From Vibrio neptunius (GTDB lineage Bacteria > Pseudomonadota > Gammaproteobacteria > Enterobacterales > Vibrionaceae): 64,000 bases of DNA. The stretch spans positions 496,001 through 560,000 of the forward strand of contig CP079860.1 of NCBI GenBank assembly GCA_019339365.1, read 5' to 3'. Below the pieces are notes generated by a model. That model saw only the letters and a list, made by a program, of their open reading frames with translations. It had not been told where the DNA came from and ran no database searches. Made by a program: the position numbers and the translations under genes. This document shows, in pieces, positions 40,896 to 50,432 of the stretch (position 1 is its first letter; each line of letters begins with the position of its first letter).

Positions 40896-41632
40896 ATGAT
40901 GAATCTACCAATATGTTTTTGCCTGCTGATTCTGCTAACAGGCCTTAACAAAGCATTAGCGACTACTTCGGAGTTAAGGAATGAACATTTAAGTATTTGC
41001 GGAGATTCTATTGACTGGCCTCCCTATACTTACCTAGATGGAGAGGATGTGAAAGGTTTCGATCTAGACGTTCTGAACCACGTTTTGCTACCGCAAAGCA
41101 TCACATTTAATTTTACCATGACATCATGGAGCCGCTGCCTCAAAGGGGCGAAGAGTGGCGAGTTTCAAATAGCAGTCAGCGCATCCCACTCAGAGGAGCG
41201 TGCCAAGCATTACCTATACACTGATTGGTACTACAATATCACGCCATACTACTTATACAAAAATCTCGATTTCCAAAAGGTCTATCCATCGATGATGTTG
41301 CAGAGCTAGACCAATACAAGGTGTGCGGCATTCATGGCTATAACTACGGCGACTTCCAACTTAAAGAAGTTGAACAGTACACACACAGCATGCACGAGCT
41401 CATCACAGAACTGAAACAGCAGCGATGCGATGTGATCCTTTCATGGAATGAGATACTCGATGGAATTCAAAGCGTTTGGGGCATTAATTACGTCAGCGAA
41501 GACATTGAGTCTAAGCCCATTCCAAATATGGCTAAGCATAAATTTCACATGCTGATTTCGAAACAGTATGAACATGCTTTGTCGCTTAAGAAGCTCCTCG
41601 ATAAAGGCTTAAAAGAATTCCAAACCAAGTGA
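40896..41632 (+). pseudogene. Periplasmic solute-binding (SBP_bac_3-like) protein, frameshifted as read
   Basis: Related to transporter-type solute-binding proteins of the kind found as orphans in Vibrio. The first frame (40896-41309) has a signal peptide (CFCLLILLTGLNKALA), then SICGDSIDWPPYTYLDGEDV, KGFDLDVLNHVLLP and SWSRCLKGAKSGEFQIAV, the standard first lobe. It stops at 41309 in unrelated residues. The second lobe (LSIDDVAELDQYKVCGIHGY to LDKGLKEFQTK) is in the next frame up to 41632. One missing base in the CCAAAA tract at 41273-41278 explains the break; restoring it gives about 245 residues, the normal size. No transporter genes adjoin, so it may be a sensor-type or orphan binding protein. 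Confidence 0.8.
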
Positions 41633-41769
41633 ACTGGACGCAGAAGCGGAAGATATACGCGAGTTTTCGTCAACCATGGTCTCTATTGTGGTATCGCAGC
41701 GATATCTGGTATGTCTTACGTAAACAAGGCTCTCGGGCAGCCTGTATTTGCTGCCCCGACTTATTTGAT

Positions 41770-42603
41770 CTACAGTAAACGCCTTCTCAACCCCGCTTTT
41801 TCAAGGATACGGGTTGAAATCTCTTCCACCGACAGTGATGAGGTATTGATGTAAGGAATGGCTTCACGTCGGAATAATGCCTCAACACTCTCCAATTCAT
41901 TGATACACTGCTCGGTGCTGGCATATTCACTGCCCGCCAAGCGGTTCTCTCGAATTTCGGTCAACCTTTCAGGATCAATCGTCAGGCCAAACAGTTTATG
42001 ACGATGGATTTCGAATTCTGGTAATAGTCTTAGGCGACGAATGTCTTCTTCAATGAATGGGTAATTCACGACTCTTAGGCCAAATTGCATCGCCATATAA
42101 AGACTGGTTGGTGTTTTGCCGCTTCGAGAAACACCCAGCAATATAATATCGGCCTCGTCCATGCCCTTGAGCGTAATGCCATCATCATGCGCCAAGGTGT
42201 ATTCAATCGCCGCGATACGATCAAAATAAGTATCTGAATCTTTGCTCACACTACGCGAACGCTGTAGTTTGGGTTTGGGCTCAAGCTGAATGTCATCTTT
42301 GACTTGTTGGACAATACTCGCCAGCACATCGTAACTAAACGCAGGCGCTGTCAATAGTTTCTGCTTGATCTCTGGAATAACGATGGAAAAAAACACTAAA
42401 GGCTTCACACCAGTGTCTTGATACGATAGTTCAATCTCCTTCAGCAGATCCGCTAACTTGTCTTCACTTTCAACAAACGGAAACGTTTTCTCGTTGGTGT
42501 TCAACGGGAATTGGCCCAAAACAACATGGCCTAATGTCTCACACGTTATGGCTGTTCCGTCAGAAACATAGAATACATCACGACTTTGAATATCAATTTG
42601 CAT
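41770..42603 (-). CDS. ppsR: PEP synthase regulatory protein (bifunctional kinase/pyrophosphorylase)
   Basis: Inactivates PEP synthase by ADP-dependent phosphorylation and reactivates it by Pi-dependent dephosphorylation. 277 residues, as in E. coli PpsR. Family signatures: [12 protein letters not shown] at the start, [17 protein letters not shown], the P-loop [11 protein letters not shown] at 157-167, [11 protein letters not shown] and [12 protein letters not shown]. Divergent from its target ppsA, the usual arrangement, with 174 nt between the start codons. Confidence 0.95.
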   Translation of the reverse strand: MQIDIQSRDVFYVSDGTAITCETLGHVVLGQFPLNTNEKTFPFVESEDKLADLLKEIELSYQDTGVKPLVFFSIVIPEIKQKLLTAPAFSYDVLASIVQQVKDDIQLEPKPKLQRSRSVSKDSDTYFDRIAAIEYTLAHDDGITLKGMDEADIILLGVSRSGKTPTSLYMAMQFGLRVVNYPFIEEDIRRLRLLPEFEIHRHKLFGLTIDPERLTEIRENRLAGSEYASTEQCINELESVEALFRREAIPYINTSSLSVEEISTRILEKAGLRRRLL

Positions 42604-42777
42604 GTTTTATTTAAACTTTAAAATTCTTTTGAGTAGGATGGTCAACATAATATCGATAATAAAACCCGGCTGACAATTACGCCCCCACAGCTTTGAAAAT
42701 TTGTTGAGAATTTTTTTGAGCCTTTGCGTAATCGTTTGCTTTATCCCTACAAAGCTGCAATGTTTCTGGAGAAAGAC

Positions 42778-45150
42778 ATGCAAAAGAACACCCTCTGGTT
42801 CAATAGCCTATCCATGGAAGATGTCGACAAGGTCGGCGGTAAAAACGCTTCACTTGGAGAAATGGTTTCAAATCTATCGAATGCTGGCGTTTCAGTACCG
42901 AATGGTTTTGCTACTACCTCTTACGCGTTTAACCAATTCCTTGATTATGAAGGTCTGGATGAACGAATCCACCAACTGCTCGATGAACTAGACGTTGAGG
43001 ATGTAGAAGCTCTGCGCAAGACAGGTGCCACCATCCGTCAATGGGTTTTAGAAGCTCCCTTCCCTGCTGACCTAGAGCAGGATATTCGTAGCGATTATCA
43101 ACAACTGATTGAAGGTAATACAGAACTTTCCGTCGCCGTTCGATCTTCAGCAACTGCTGAAGATTTGCCGGATGCCTCATTCGCGGGCCAGCAAGAAACA
43201 TTTCTTAATGTAAAAGGTATCGATGCTGTACTTGAAGCAACGAAACACGTTTACGCTTCTCTGTTTAACGACCGCGCTATCTCCTATCGTGTGCACCAAG
43301 GTTTTGACCACCGTGGTATCTCACTGTCTGCGGGTATCCAGCGCATGGTGCGCTCAGATAAAGCCTCTTCTGGTGTTATGTTCACCTTAGACACTGAATC
43401 TGGCTTTGATCAGGTTGTGTTCATCACTTCCTCTTGGGGTCTAGGGGAAATGGTCGTTCAGGGCGCCGTAAACCCAGACGAGTTCTACGTTCACAAGCCA
43501 ATGCTTGAAGCGGGTCAGCATCCGATTGTTAAGAAGACGTTCGGCTCTAAACTTATCAAGATGATCTACTCGACCAACCAAGAAATTGGCAAGCAAGTCG
43601 ACATCATTGATACCTCTACAAAAGAGCGTGAGCAGTTCTCTCTGAATGACGAAGAGATCAAAGAACTGGCAAAACAAGCGATGATCATCGAAAAGCACTA
43701 CCAGCGTCCGATGGATATCGAGTGGGCGAAAGATGGTATTGATGGCAAGCTTTACATTGTTCAAGCTCGCCCAGAAACCGTATGTTCTCAAAGCGAACAG
43801 AACGTGATCGAGCGTTACGAGCTAAACAACAAAGCAGAAGTTTTGGTTGAAGGCCGTGCTATCGGTCAGCGTATCGGTTCTGGTCCAGTACGTCTGGTTG
43901 ACTCGCTAGACCAAATGTCTTTGGTTCAAGATGGCGACGTACTAGTTACTGATATGACTGACCCAGATTGGGAACCAGTGATGAAGAAGGCCTCAGCAAT
44001 CGTTACCAACCGTGGTGGTCGTACTTGCCACGCAGCTATCATCGCACGTGAGCTGGGTATTCCAGCAATCGTTGGTTGTGGCGATGCCACATCAAAGCTG
44101 ACAGACGGCGCGACCGTGACGGTTTCTTGTTCTGAAGGTGAGACAGGCTATGTTTATCAGGGTGAACTTGATTTTGAAGTCAAGCGCTCTGCAGTTGACG
44201 AACTGCCACTGCTACCAACCAAAGTGATGATGAACGTCGGTAACCCAGATCGAGCCTTCGACTTCGCGCAGATTCCAAATGAAGGTGTTGGCTTGGCGCG
44301 TCTGGAATTCATCATCAACAAGATGATTGGTATTCACCCGAAAGCACTACTGAACTTTGACGCACAAAGTGACGAGCTAAAAGCAGAAATCACTCAGCGC
44401 ATTCGTGGCTATAAAGATCCTATCGATTTCTACGTCAGCAAGCTGACTGAAGGTATCGCGACTATCGCTGCGGCATTCTGGCCAAAACGCGTCATCGTCC
44501 GTATGTCTGACTTTAAATCCAACGAGTACAGCAACCTAGTTGGTGGCAAAGGTTACGAACCACATGAAGAAAACCCTATGCTGGGCTTCCGTGGTGCGTC
44601 ACGTTATATCTCACCTGTATTTGAAGACTGCTTTGAGCTAGAAACTCAAGCGATTAAGCGTGTTCGCAATCAGATGGGTCTGAAGAACGTTGAAATCATG
44701 ATTCCATTTGTGCGCACTCCGAGCGAGGCGGCCTCGGTCATCGATCTTCTTGCGAAGTTCGACTTACGCCGCGGCGATCAGGGCCTGAAAGTCATCATGA
44801 TGTGTGAACTACCATCTAATGCTGTGCTAGCAGACGAATTCCTCAAGTACTTCGACGGTTTCTCAATCGGCTCAAACGATATGACTCAGCTAACACTCGG
44901 TCTAGACCGAGATTCAGGTGACGTCGCTCACTTGTTCGACGAGCGTAACCCTGCTGTAAAAGCCATGCTACAAATGGCTATCGATGCTGCGACTAAAGCT
45001 GGTAAATACGTCGGCATTTGCGGTCAGGGCCCATCTGACCATGATGATCTGGCTGAATGGTTAATGGCGCAAGGTATCAGTTCCGTCTCTCTCAATCCGG
45101 ATACTGTAATTGATACTTGGCTCAAACTTGGCCAGGTAAGTGGTAAATAG
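42778..45150 (+). CDS. ppsA: Phosphoenolpyruvate synthase
   Basis: Makes PEP from pyruvate and ATP (releasing AMP and Pi), needed for gluconeogenesis from C3 substrates. 790 residues from the ATG at 42778, which has GGAG upstream; a TTG-initiated extension to 42724 is not conserved. N-terminal ATP-grasp domain with [11 protein letters not shown] and [19 protein letters not shown]; the swivelling phosphohistidine domain with His418 in [19 protein letters not shown]; the C-terminal PEP/pyruvate barrel with [15 protein letters not shown] and [11 protein letters not shown]. Length is canonical. Regulated by the divergent ppsR product. Confidence 0.96.
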   Translation: MQKNTLWFNSLSMEDVDKVGGKNASLGEMVSNLSNAGVSVPNGFATTSYAFNQFLDYEGLDERIHQLLDELDVEDVEALRKTGATIRQWVLEAPFPADLEQDIRSDYQQLIEGNTELSVAVRSSATAEDLPDASFAGQQETFLNVKGIDAVLEATKHVYASLFNDRAISYRVHQGFDHRGISLSAGIQRMVRSDKASSGVMFTLDTESGFDQVVFITSSWGLGEMVVQGAVNPDEFYVHKPMLEAGQHPIVKKTFGSKLIKMIYSTNQEIGKQVDIIDTSTKEREQFSLNDEEIKELAKQAMIIEKHYQRPMDIEWAKDGIDGKLYIVQARPETVCSQSEQNVIERYELNNKAEVLVEGRAIGQRIGSGPVRLVDSLDQMSLVQDGDVLVTDMTDPDWEPVMKKASAIVTNRGGRTCHAAIIARELGIPAIVGCGDATSKLTDGATVTVSCSEGETGYVYQGELDFEVKRSAVDELPLLPTKVMMNVGNPDRAFDFAQIPNEGVGLARLEFIINKMIGIHPKALLNFDAQSDELKAEITQRIRGYKDPIDFYVSKLTEGIATIAAAFWPKRVIVRMSDFKSNEYSNLVGGKGYEPHEENPMLGFRGASRYISPVFEDCFELETQAIKRVRNQMGLKNVEIMIPFVRTPSEAASVIDLLAKFDLRRGDQGLKVIMMCELPSNAVLADEFLKYFDGFSIGSNDMTQLTLGLDRDSGDVAHLFDERNPAVKAMLQMAIDAATKAGKYVGICGQGPSDHDDLAEWLMAQGISSVSLNPDTVIDTWLKLGQVSGK

Positions 45151-45169
45151 TACAGAGCAATAATCGACC

Positions 45170-45200
45170 AAAAACCGCCTATTTTGATTGGGCGGTTTTT
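45170..45200 (+). terminator. Intrinsic terminator of ppsA
   Basis: AAAAACCGCC (45170-45179) pairs with GGCGGTTTTT (45191-45200), followed by more T. It begins 20 nt after the ppsA stop. Confidence 0.93.
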
Positions 45201-45611
45201 ATTTTCACAATTAAATCACTGGGTATATTTTCTTGATACGCCGAATTGCTTGATTTCGATATTTTTAAGTTCTATCCACTCTAAAATCACTTAACACCCT
45301 ATCCAACCTAGTGCCTTTAGGACCAAATTTATGGGTCCTAACTCTATTATTCAAAATAAAAATAAACAATACACTTAATTCACGGTTGCAACATAATTTC
45401 AATCAAATTAACATCAGCAAAACAAAAATCCACCATTGATTGAAAATAACACATTTAATCATGAATATTTAGCGAATTATATTGAATAGTATTGCAAAGA
45501 TATTCGAAAGACAGTAGGCTTGCGCCGGATGATTAAATGCAGATGTATAGTGAATATATATGCCAAGTGGATAGGCCTATCATATTGACTAGTAGTAACA
45601 CGAGAATTGTA
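45201..45611. other. 411-bp AT-rich leader region before the YjiH-type gene
   Basis: No gene seen. It contains a 7-bp hairpin TAGGACC/GGTCCTA (45318-45340) and three TGAAT half-sites (45462, 45483, 45551). The last reads TGAATATATATGCC and resembles half of an ARG box. These are weak hints of regulation only. Confidence 0.4.
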
Positions 45612-46982
45612 ATGCAGAATAACGCTCAATCTATCGAACAGACGAAAGGTAAAGGCAACTTTTGGATGTTCTTTATTCCTTCTTTGCTGGGTCTGTTTCT
45701 TTTCATGGCCCCGATCAGCTACGACGGTGATATCACCATTCCAGTCGCAGTACTGGCAAAATCCATACAAGCTGTATTTGGTGATCACCTTGTAGGCATG
45801 GTCACTTCTATCATCTTATTTATGGCAGCAACATCATTGTTATGTCGTATCAAGAATCCTACATTTATTGCTAACAGCCCATTCTTGAACAGCCTGTTTA
45901 ACCCAAGCCCTCTTTGGTTGGCAGTGCGTGTTATTGGTGGCCTTGCTGTTGCAATGACCTTCTTCCAAGTCGGCCCTGAAGCCGTATGGGAAGAAAATAC
46001 TGGTGGCCTAGTACTAGAGGGTTTGCTACCAACGCTATTTTCAGTATTTATCTTTGCAGGTTTACTGCTCCCACTGCTACTTAACTTTGGTTTGCTAGAG
46101 CTGTTTGGCACGCTGCTAAGTAAAGTGATGCGCCCAGTATTTAACTTACCTGGTCGTAGCGCTATCGACTGTATGGCTTCTTGGCTTGGCGATGGCTCAG
46201 TCGGTATCCTGCTAACCAGCAAGCAATACGAAAACAAATTCTACACACAGCGCGAAGCGGCTGTCGTAGGTACAACCTTCTCAGCAGTATCCATTACTTT
46301 CAGTTTGGTTGTTCTTGCTCAAGTTGAACTGGAGCACTTGTTCTTACCTTTCTATGGTGCAATCTGTCTGGCGGGTATTGTGGCAGCGATCATCATTCCT
46401 CGCTTGCCTCCTCTAAGCATGAAAAAAGATACTTTCATCGATGGTACTCAGCCCGCAAAAGATGCCGATGCTGTTCCTGCAGGTCATACAAGCGTATCTT
46501 GGGGTATGGAGCTGGCACTAGCGAAAGCAAGCCAAGTAAAATCATTTAAGGATGTTTTTGGTGAAGGCGTGCGTAACGCGGTAGACATGGTATTTGGTGT
46601 GCTGCCTGTAGTTATGGGCCTAGGTACGATTGCTCTAGTGATTGCTGAGTACACATCGGTGTTTAGCTTCTTAGGTCAACCATTCATCCCATTCCTTGAG
46701 CTATTAGGCATCCCAGAAGCGGCAGCGGCCTCTGAAACTATCGTGGTTGGTTTTGCTGATATGTTTATCCCAGCGATTCTAGCGTCGTCGATTGATAACG
46801 AAATGACACGTTTTGTCATCGCTGCTATGTCTGTCACTCAGCTGATTTACATGTCTGAAGTTGGTGCGCTGTTACTTGGCAGCCGTATCCCAGTGAACAT
46901 CTTTGAACTGTTTGCCATCTTCATTCTGCGTACCTTAATCACACTGCCTGTGATTGCTGGTATTGCTCATCTGATTTTCTAA
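45612..46982 (+). CDS. YjiH-family inner-membrane protein (nucleoside-recognition/Gate domain)
   Basis: 456 residues from the ATG at 45612, with about ten TM segments. The pattern FIPSLLGLFLFMAPISYDG, then LPGRSAIDCMASWLGDGSVG and SETIVVGFADMFIPAILA, is that of YjiH proteins, which carry the Gate (nucleoside recognition) domain. Members are presumed transporters of unknown substrate. A longer reading to 45537 has no ribosome-binding site and is not conserved. Single gene with its own terminator and a long leader. Confidence 0.88.
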   Translation: MQNNAQSIEQTKGKGNFWMFFIPSLLGLFLFMAPISYDGDITIPVAVLAKSIQAVFGDHLVGMVTSIILFMAATSLLCRIKNPTFIANSPFLNSLFNPSPLWLAVRVIGGLAVAMTFFQVGPEAVWEENTGGLVLEGLLPTLFSVFIFAGLLLPLLLNFGLLELFGTLLSKVMRPVFNLPGRSAIDCMASWLGDGSVGILLTSKQYENKFYTQREAAVVGTTFSAVSITFSLVVLAQVELEHLFLPFYGAICLAGIVAAIIIPRLPPLSMKKDTFIDGTQPAKDADAVPAGHTSVSWGMELALAKASQVKSFKDVFGEGVRNAVDMVFGVLPVVMGLGTIALVIAEYTSVFSFLGQPFIPFLELLGIPEAAAASETIVVGFADMFIPAILASSIDNEMTRFVIAAMSVTQLIYMSEVGALLLGSRIPVNIFELFAIFILRTLITLPVIAGIAHLIF

Positions 46983-47008
46983 TCTCAGATCGCAAATCAA
47001 TCTTTTTT

Positions 47009-47034
47009 CAAAGGCCCTTTCAGGGCCTTTGTTT
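47009..47034 (+). terminator. Intrinsic terminator after the YjiH-type gene
   Basis: CAAAGGCCC and GGGCCTTTG pair across a 5-nt loop (47009-47031) and are followed by GTTTTATC. It begins 26 nt after the stop. Confidence 0.88.
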
Positions 47035-47160
47035 TATCTGCCAACCTACATCGGCGAACCTTACAATCCTAAATATCAAATCCTGCTTGGACTATGTGAT
47101 AAAACCAAGCACACGGTTGAAATGTGGAAACTCAAACAAGTTCCCTATGATAATTGAGTC

Positions 47161-47925
47161 CTACCAATAGCGCTCAAAGGTGATGTTACCTCCTGTCGCT
47201 CGACGGAATTTTTCTAACCCAAACCCTTGCAGAATCTTGGTGGTCTCTTTGATCATTTCTGGGTTTCCGCACAGCATGACAAAACTATTCTCCTGAGTGA
47301 GCTCTACCTGCGCTCTTTCTTGGATTTCACGTTGATCCAACAGCTGAGGAATGCGGCCATATAGCGTAATTGGGTGCTGCTCTCTAGACACAATAGGCAC
47401 ATAACTCAGGCGACCTTCATATTGATCAACTAACTGCTCAATCAAGTAACGGTAGACCAAATCTTTCTCATGTCTAACGCCATGTACTAAAACAATTTTT
47501 TCATATCCGGGGCGAACATTAATGTCATCGAGTAGCGATAGGAAAGGACCAATACCCGTCCCCGTTGAAAGCAACCATAAGTCCTGAGTCGATTTAGGAA
47601 TGGAACTCAAAATCAAATCACCATAGGCGGCAGCGCCTACGTATACCGAGTCTCCCTCTTTCAAGTGCTGCAGTTTTGGCGTCAGTTTGCCTTCAGGGTT
47701 AGAGACAATCAGAAATTCCAGCATATCGCTGCTGTTAAGTGGTGCGTTGACGACTGAATACGCTCGGCTGACCAATTGGCCGTCGTCGTCATACAGGGCC
47801 AGTTTAGTAAATTGGCCCGCTTTAAAGGTGAGAGGCGCACCAGTAAGACGTAAACTGAATAGCTCTGGCGTCCAGTCAGTGCGCTTTTCCACTTTGGCGA
47901 GATTAAAACCATCGGGTGCGGTCAT
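47161..47925 (-). CDS. fpr: Ferredoxin/flavodoxin-NADP+ reductase
   Basis: FAD enzyme moving electrons between NADPH and ferredoxin or flavodoxin. 254 residues: FAD-binding RAYSVVNAP (the RxYS motif) at about residue 51, the NADP-binding WLLSTGTGIGPFLSLL, and MLCGNPEMIKET near the C-terminus. It ends RRATGGNITFERYW, with the aromatic C-terminal Trp found in bacterial Fpr. GGAGG lies seven bases before the ATG at 47925. Divergent from the thioesterase across a region with a 24-bp palindrome. Confidence 0.94.
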   Translation of the reverse strand: MTAPDGFNLAKVEKRTDWTPELFSLRLTGAPLTFKAGQFTKLALYDDDGQLVSRAYSVVNAPLNSSDMLEFLIVSNPEGKLTPKLQHLKEGDSVYVGAAAYGDLILSSIPKSTQDLWLLSTGTGIGPFLSLLDDINVRPGYEKIVLVHGVRHEKDLVYRYLIEQLVDQYEGRLSYVPIVSREQHPITLYGRIPQLLDQREIQERAQVELTQENSFVMLCGNPEMIKETTKILQGFGLEKFRRATGGNITFERYW

Positions 47926-47976
47926 TGCAGATCCTCCATCAGGTTACCTCTTTAAAACCTACTCCTCTGATCTTTA

Positions 47977-48000
47977 TAAGTAAAGAGGGGCCTTTACTTA
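47977..48000. promoter_or_regulatory. 24-bp palindrome between fpr and the thioesterase
   Basis: TAAGTAAAG (47977-47985) and CTTTACTTA (47992-48000) are exact inverted arms around AGGGGC. It lies 52 nt upstream of fpr and 96 nt upstream of the thioesterase start, so it is a candidate operator. It does not match the SoxS site I would expect for an enterobacterial fpr. Confidence 0.4.
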
Positions 48001-48095
48001 GCCATTAAAGATCACATTTTGATAACATTTTCACAAAACCAATTAATTCAGCATTAGAATAAAAGCTCTTTTACAAACCAATGCAAGGAACACGC

Positions 48096-48533
48096 ATGGA
48101 ATCGTTACTGAAAGACTTTCCGGTCATCACAGAAATTCCGGTCGCTTGGGGTGAAATGGATGCTCTCCAACACGTCAATAATGTGGTATACTTTCGCTAC
48201 TTCGAAACCGCAAGACTCGACTACTTTGAGCACATCAATCTTCTCGTCAACCTAAGCCAAAGTCATATCGGCCCAGTATTGGGTGAAACAAGCTGCCGCT
48301 ATAAAATGCCCATCACCTATCCAGATACTCTGATGATAGGGTCCAAAGTCGTCGACATTCAGGAAGACAGATTCACTATGGAGTATCAGGTTGTGAGCAA
48401 GAAAGTCGGTAAAGTCAGTACCGTAGGGCGCGCCACCTGTGTGATGTTTGATTTTAAAAACAATTGCAAAGCAAACTTACCTGAGCAAATCAAACAGTCC
48501 ATTTTAAATTTAGAAGCGACGGCAGAATCCTAA
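48096..48533 (+). CDS. Acyl-CoA thioesterase, hotdog fold (4HBT/YbgC-like)
   Basis: Cytosolic hydrolase of acyl-CoA thioesters. 145 residues; the ATG at 48096 is chosen because AAGGA (48085-48089) precedes it by six bases. The hotdog signature VAWGEMDALQHVNNVVYFRYFETAR carries the catalytic Asp in the usual GEMDALQHVNN context, followed by YKMPITYPDTL. Substrate chain length cannot be told. Monocistronic, immediately upstream of the copper-regulated promoter. Confidence 0.85.
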   Translation: MESLLKDFPVITEIPVAWGEMDALQHVNNVVYFRYFETARLDYFEHINLLVNLSQSHIGPVLGETSCRYKMPITYPDTLMIGSKVVDIQEDRFTMEYQVVSKKVGKVSTVGRATCVMFDFKNNCKANLPEQIKQSILNLEATAES

Positions 48534-48541
48534 TACATCGC

Positions 48542-48572
48542 TTGACCTTCCCCCTAGGGGAAGCTTTATGCT
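48542..48572 (+). promoter_or_regulatory. MerR/CueR-type metal-responsive promoter (19-bp spacer with dyad)
   Basis: -35 TTGACC (48542-48547) and -10 TATGCT (48567-48572) are separated by exactly 19 bp, and the spacer holds the dyad CTTCCCC/GGGGAAG (around CTA). This is the stretched-spacer layout used by MerR-family activators. The TTGACCTTCCCC start closely resembles CueR sites on copA/cueO promoters. It lies 30 nt before the first gene of the copper-efflux operon. No CueR gene is in the window. Confidence 0.85.
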
Positions 48573-48601
48573 AGCCGAGTTATCGTCATTTTAGGTTACG
48601 T

Positions 48602-48979
48602 ATGGGCTTCCCTTCGATTCGTAAATACTGGATTCTATTTATCAGCATGAGCGCCATGTTGGTATCCAGTTTTGCTACTAGCGAAACCCTAATGACGTTC
48701 GAAATGCTGAGCGATTCCGGTAGCAAGCAGGCTCACTGTGACATGGCAATGAATATGAGCCCAGCGCTGACAGATTCTTCAATTCCATCAGATCATTGTG
48801 AAACCAGCGAAGAGATGGTTCATAACTGCTGTAGCGTGATGTGCGCAACAGTTTTCGCCCCCATTCCCCGAATTGATAAACCTCTACTAATCTCGACCCA
48901 ACTGGCTCTGATCCATTCAGATGCCCAAGGTCAGGCCATTACCCGTTTAAACTCATTCTATCGCCCTCCGATAGTGTAA
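48602..48979 (+). CDS. Small exported Cys/His/Met-rich protein, first gene of the copper operon
   Basis: 125 residues. N-terminal hydrophobic segment (YWILFISMSAMLVSSFA) is a signal peptide or anchor. The mature part has paired metal-type residues: H45-C46 followed by DMAMNM, H65-C66, H74, C76-C77 and C81. No family is recognised for sure; size and Cys/His pattern are reminiscent of CopL-like copper-resistance proteins. It begins 30 nt after the CueR-type -10, so it would be the first product made on copper stress. Copper binding is an inference from composition and context. Confidence 0.7.
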   Translation: MGFPSIRKYWILFISMSAMLVSSFATSETLMTFEMLSDSGSKQAHCDMAMNMSPALTDSSIPSDHCETSEEMVHNCCSVMCATVFAPIPRIDKPLLISTQLALIHSDAQGQAITRLNSFYRPPIV

Positions 48980-49063
48980 TCCGTTCTCTGTTATCGACTC
49001 CCAGCCTACCGCTTTGGGAGATGGTTTTTCGTGCCTATCAGGCACTCGGAAACGGACAATAAA

Positions 49064-50422
49064 GTGAAAATCAAACCAAGTATTCTGGCGCTTTCTGTCA
49101 GCGCCGCGGTCTGGTTTGCGCCTGTATCAGCAAGCAACTTGCAAGATCAGACTCACCAGCCGCAAGCTGTGCTATCACAATTGATCAGCATAGCACTCAA
49201 CAACGACAGCAATCGAAAGCAATATTTTTCTCAGTCACAAGCTTTGCGCGAGACCGGCGTTGCCAGTGCCACGCTAATGGACCCCAAAATCAAAGTTGGT
49301 TTTGGTGGCCTACCTGTCGACAGCTTCAAATTCGACGAAGATCCAATGACAAACATTTCCGTCGGATTGATGCAACAATTTGAGCGTGGCTCAACACTGG
49401 AGTTACAACAAAAGAAAAGTAATCAACAAGCGGATGGCGTCGGTTTACAAATTGATGACCGAGAACTGGAGGTCATTAACAGCATGACCCAATTCTGGCT
49501 TGAACTGGGTTATCAGCAGCAGGCGAAAACCATCATGCTGGAAAACCGTCGCTTGCTCAAAGAAATGGAAAGCTTCATTCAAACCAACTATTCGATTGGT
49601 AAAAGCGAAGCTCAGGATCTGCTCAATGCTCAGCTTCAAGTGAGCAAACTGGATGAAAAGCTTCAGGCTAATCAGCAGATGCAACAACGCTTGATGGCCC
49701 AGATTTCAGAATGGTTGGGAGCCAATTGGTCTGAACAGATTCAGAACGTCAAAGCATCCAATCAGCTCAACTGGGCCAAGCTCGACCAACAGCTGAACGA
49801 GAACCTAGCAAGCTCCGAGTATTATCAACAGCTCAGCCTGCACCCAATGGTACAAATGGCCAGCCAAGCTATATCCACTTCCGAAACTCAGGTTGAAATT
49901 GCACAGCAGGCTTACCAACCTCAGTTTGGCGTTGAAGTCATGTACGCCTACCGTCAGGCCAACGGTATGATGGGAGAACCTGCATCAGACCTAGTCAGTG
50001 CCTATCTGACCATGGACATTCCTCTGTTCACGGGAAACCGTCAGGACAGAAATCTCGCTGCGGCCCAATATCAGGTCGGCGCGGCCAAGTCCCAGAAAGA
50101 CACGTTACTGGCTCAGATGAATGCCAAAGTCAACGCCTTACTTATCGACCGAACCAATTTAGCCCAACGACTAGAACGGTATCAGTCCACCCTTCTTCCT
50201 CAAGCCAACGCACGAATTCGTGCGGTTGAGCGAGGTTATCAGAACAACACGTCTCAGTTTAACGATGTCATTACGGCCTCTGCCGATGAACTTGCTCTGC
50301 AACTCGAACAGCAACGTCTGATTGCAGATTTAAACATTGTGAACAGCAACTTAGCTGCCCTACTGGACAGTTTTGATTATCAAGTTGAGCCAGTCACTTT
50401 GGCTCAAGGCGAACAAGAATAA
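49064..50422 (+). CDS. cusC: Outer-membrane efflux protein (TolC/CusC family)
   Basis: Outer-membrane channel of the tripartite copper/silver efflux pump. About 452 residues from the GTG at 49064, which has GGA seven bases upstream and gives a normal signal peptide (MKIKPSILALSVSAAVWFAP); a GTG at 49031 is the alternative. The body has two long coiled-coil alpha-barrel repeats rich in Gln, Ala and Leu, as in TolC-family proteins, with QAYQPQFGVEVMYAYR and VSAYLTMDIPLFTGNRQ beta-barrel segments. Followed after 10 nt by cusB. Confidence 0.88.
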   Translation: MKIKPSILALSVSAAVWFAPVSASNLQDQTHQPQAVLSQLISIALNNDSNRKQYFSQSQALRETGVASATLMDPKIKVGFGGLPVDSFKFDEDPMTNISVGLMQQFERGSTLELQQKKSNQQADGVGLQIDDRELEVINSMTQFWLELGYQQQAKTIMLENRRLLKEMESFIQTNYSIGKSEAQDLLNAQLQVSKLDEKLQANQQMQQRLMAQISEWLGANWSEQIQNVKASNQLNWAKLDQQLNENLASSEYYQQLSLHPMVQMASQAISTSETQVEIAQQAYQPQFGVEVMYAYRQANGMMGEPASDLVSAYLTMDIPLFTGNRQDRNLAAAQYQVGAAKSQKDTLLAQMNAKVNALLIDRTNLAQRLERYQSTLLPQANARIRAVERGYQNNTSQFNDVITASADELALQLEQQRLIADLNIVNSNLAALLDSFDYQVEPVTLAQGEQE

Positions 50423-50432
50423 GGTATCTGAC

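Noticed and set aside
42604-42777. Cra (FruR) site between ppsR and ppsA
   Set aside because: TAATATCGATAATA near 42648 has a central CGAT but lacks the flanking TGAA/TTCA bases.
45477-45788. 103-codon minus-strand ORF over the YjiH-type gene start
   Set aside because: Half of it is antisense to a well-supported gene and the protein shows no family features.
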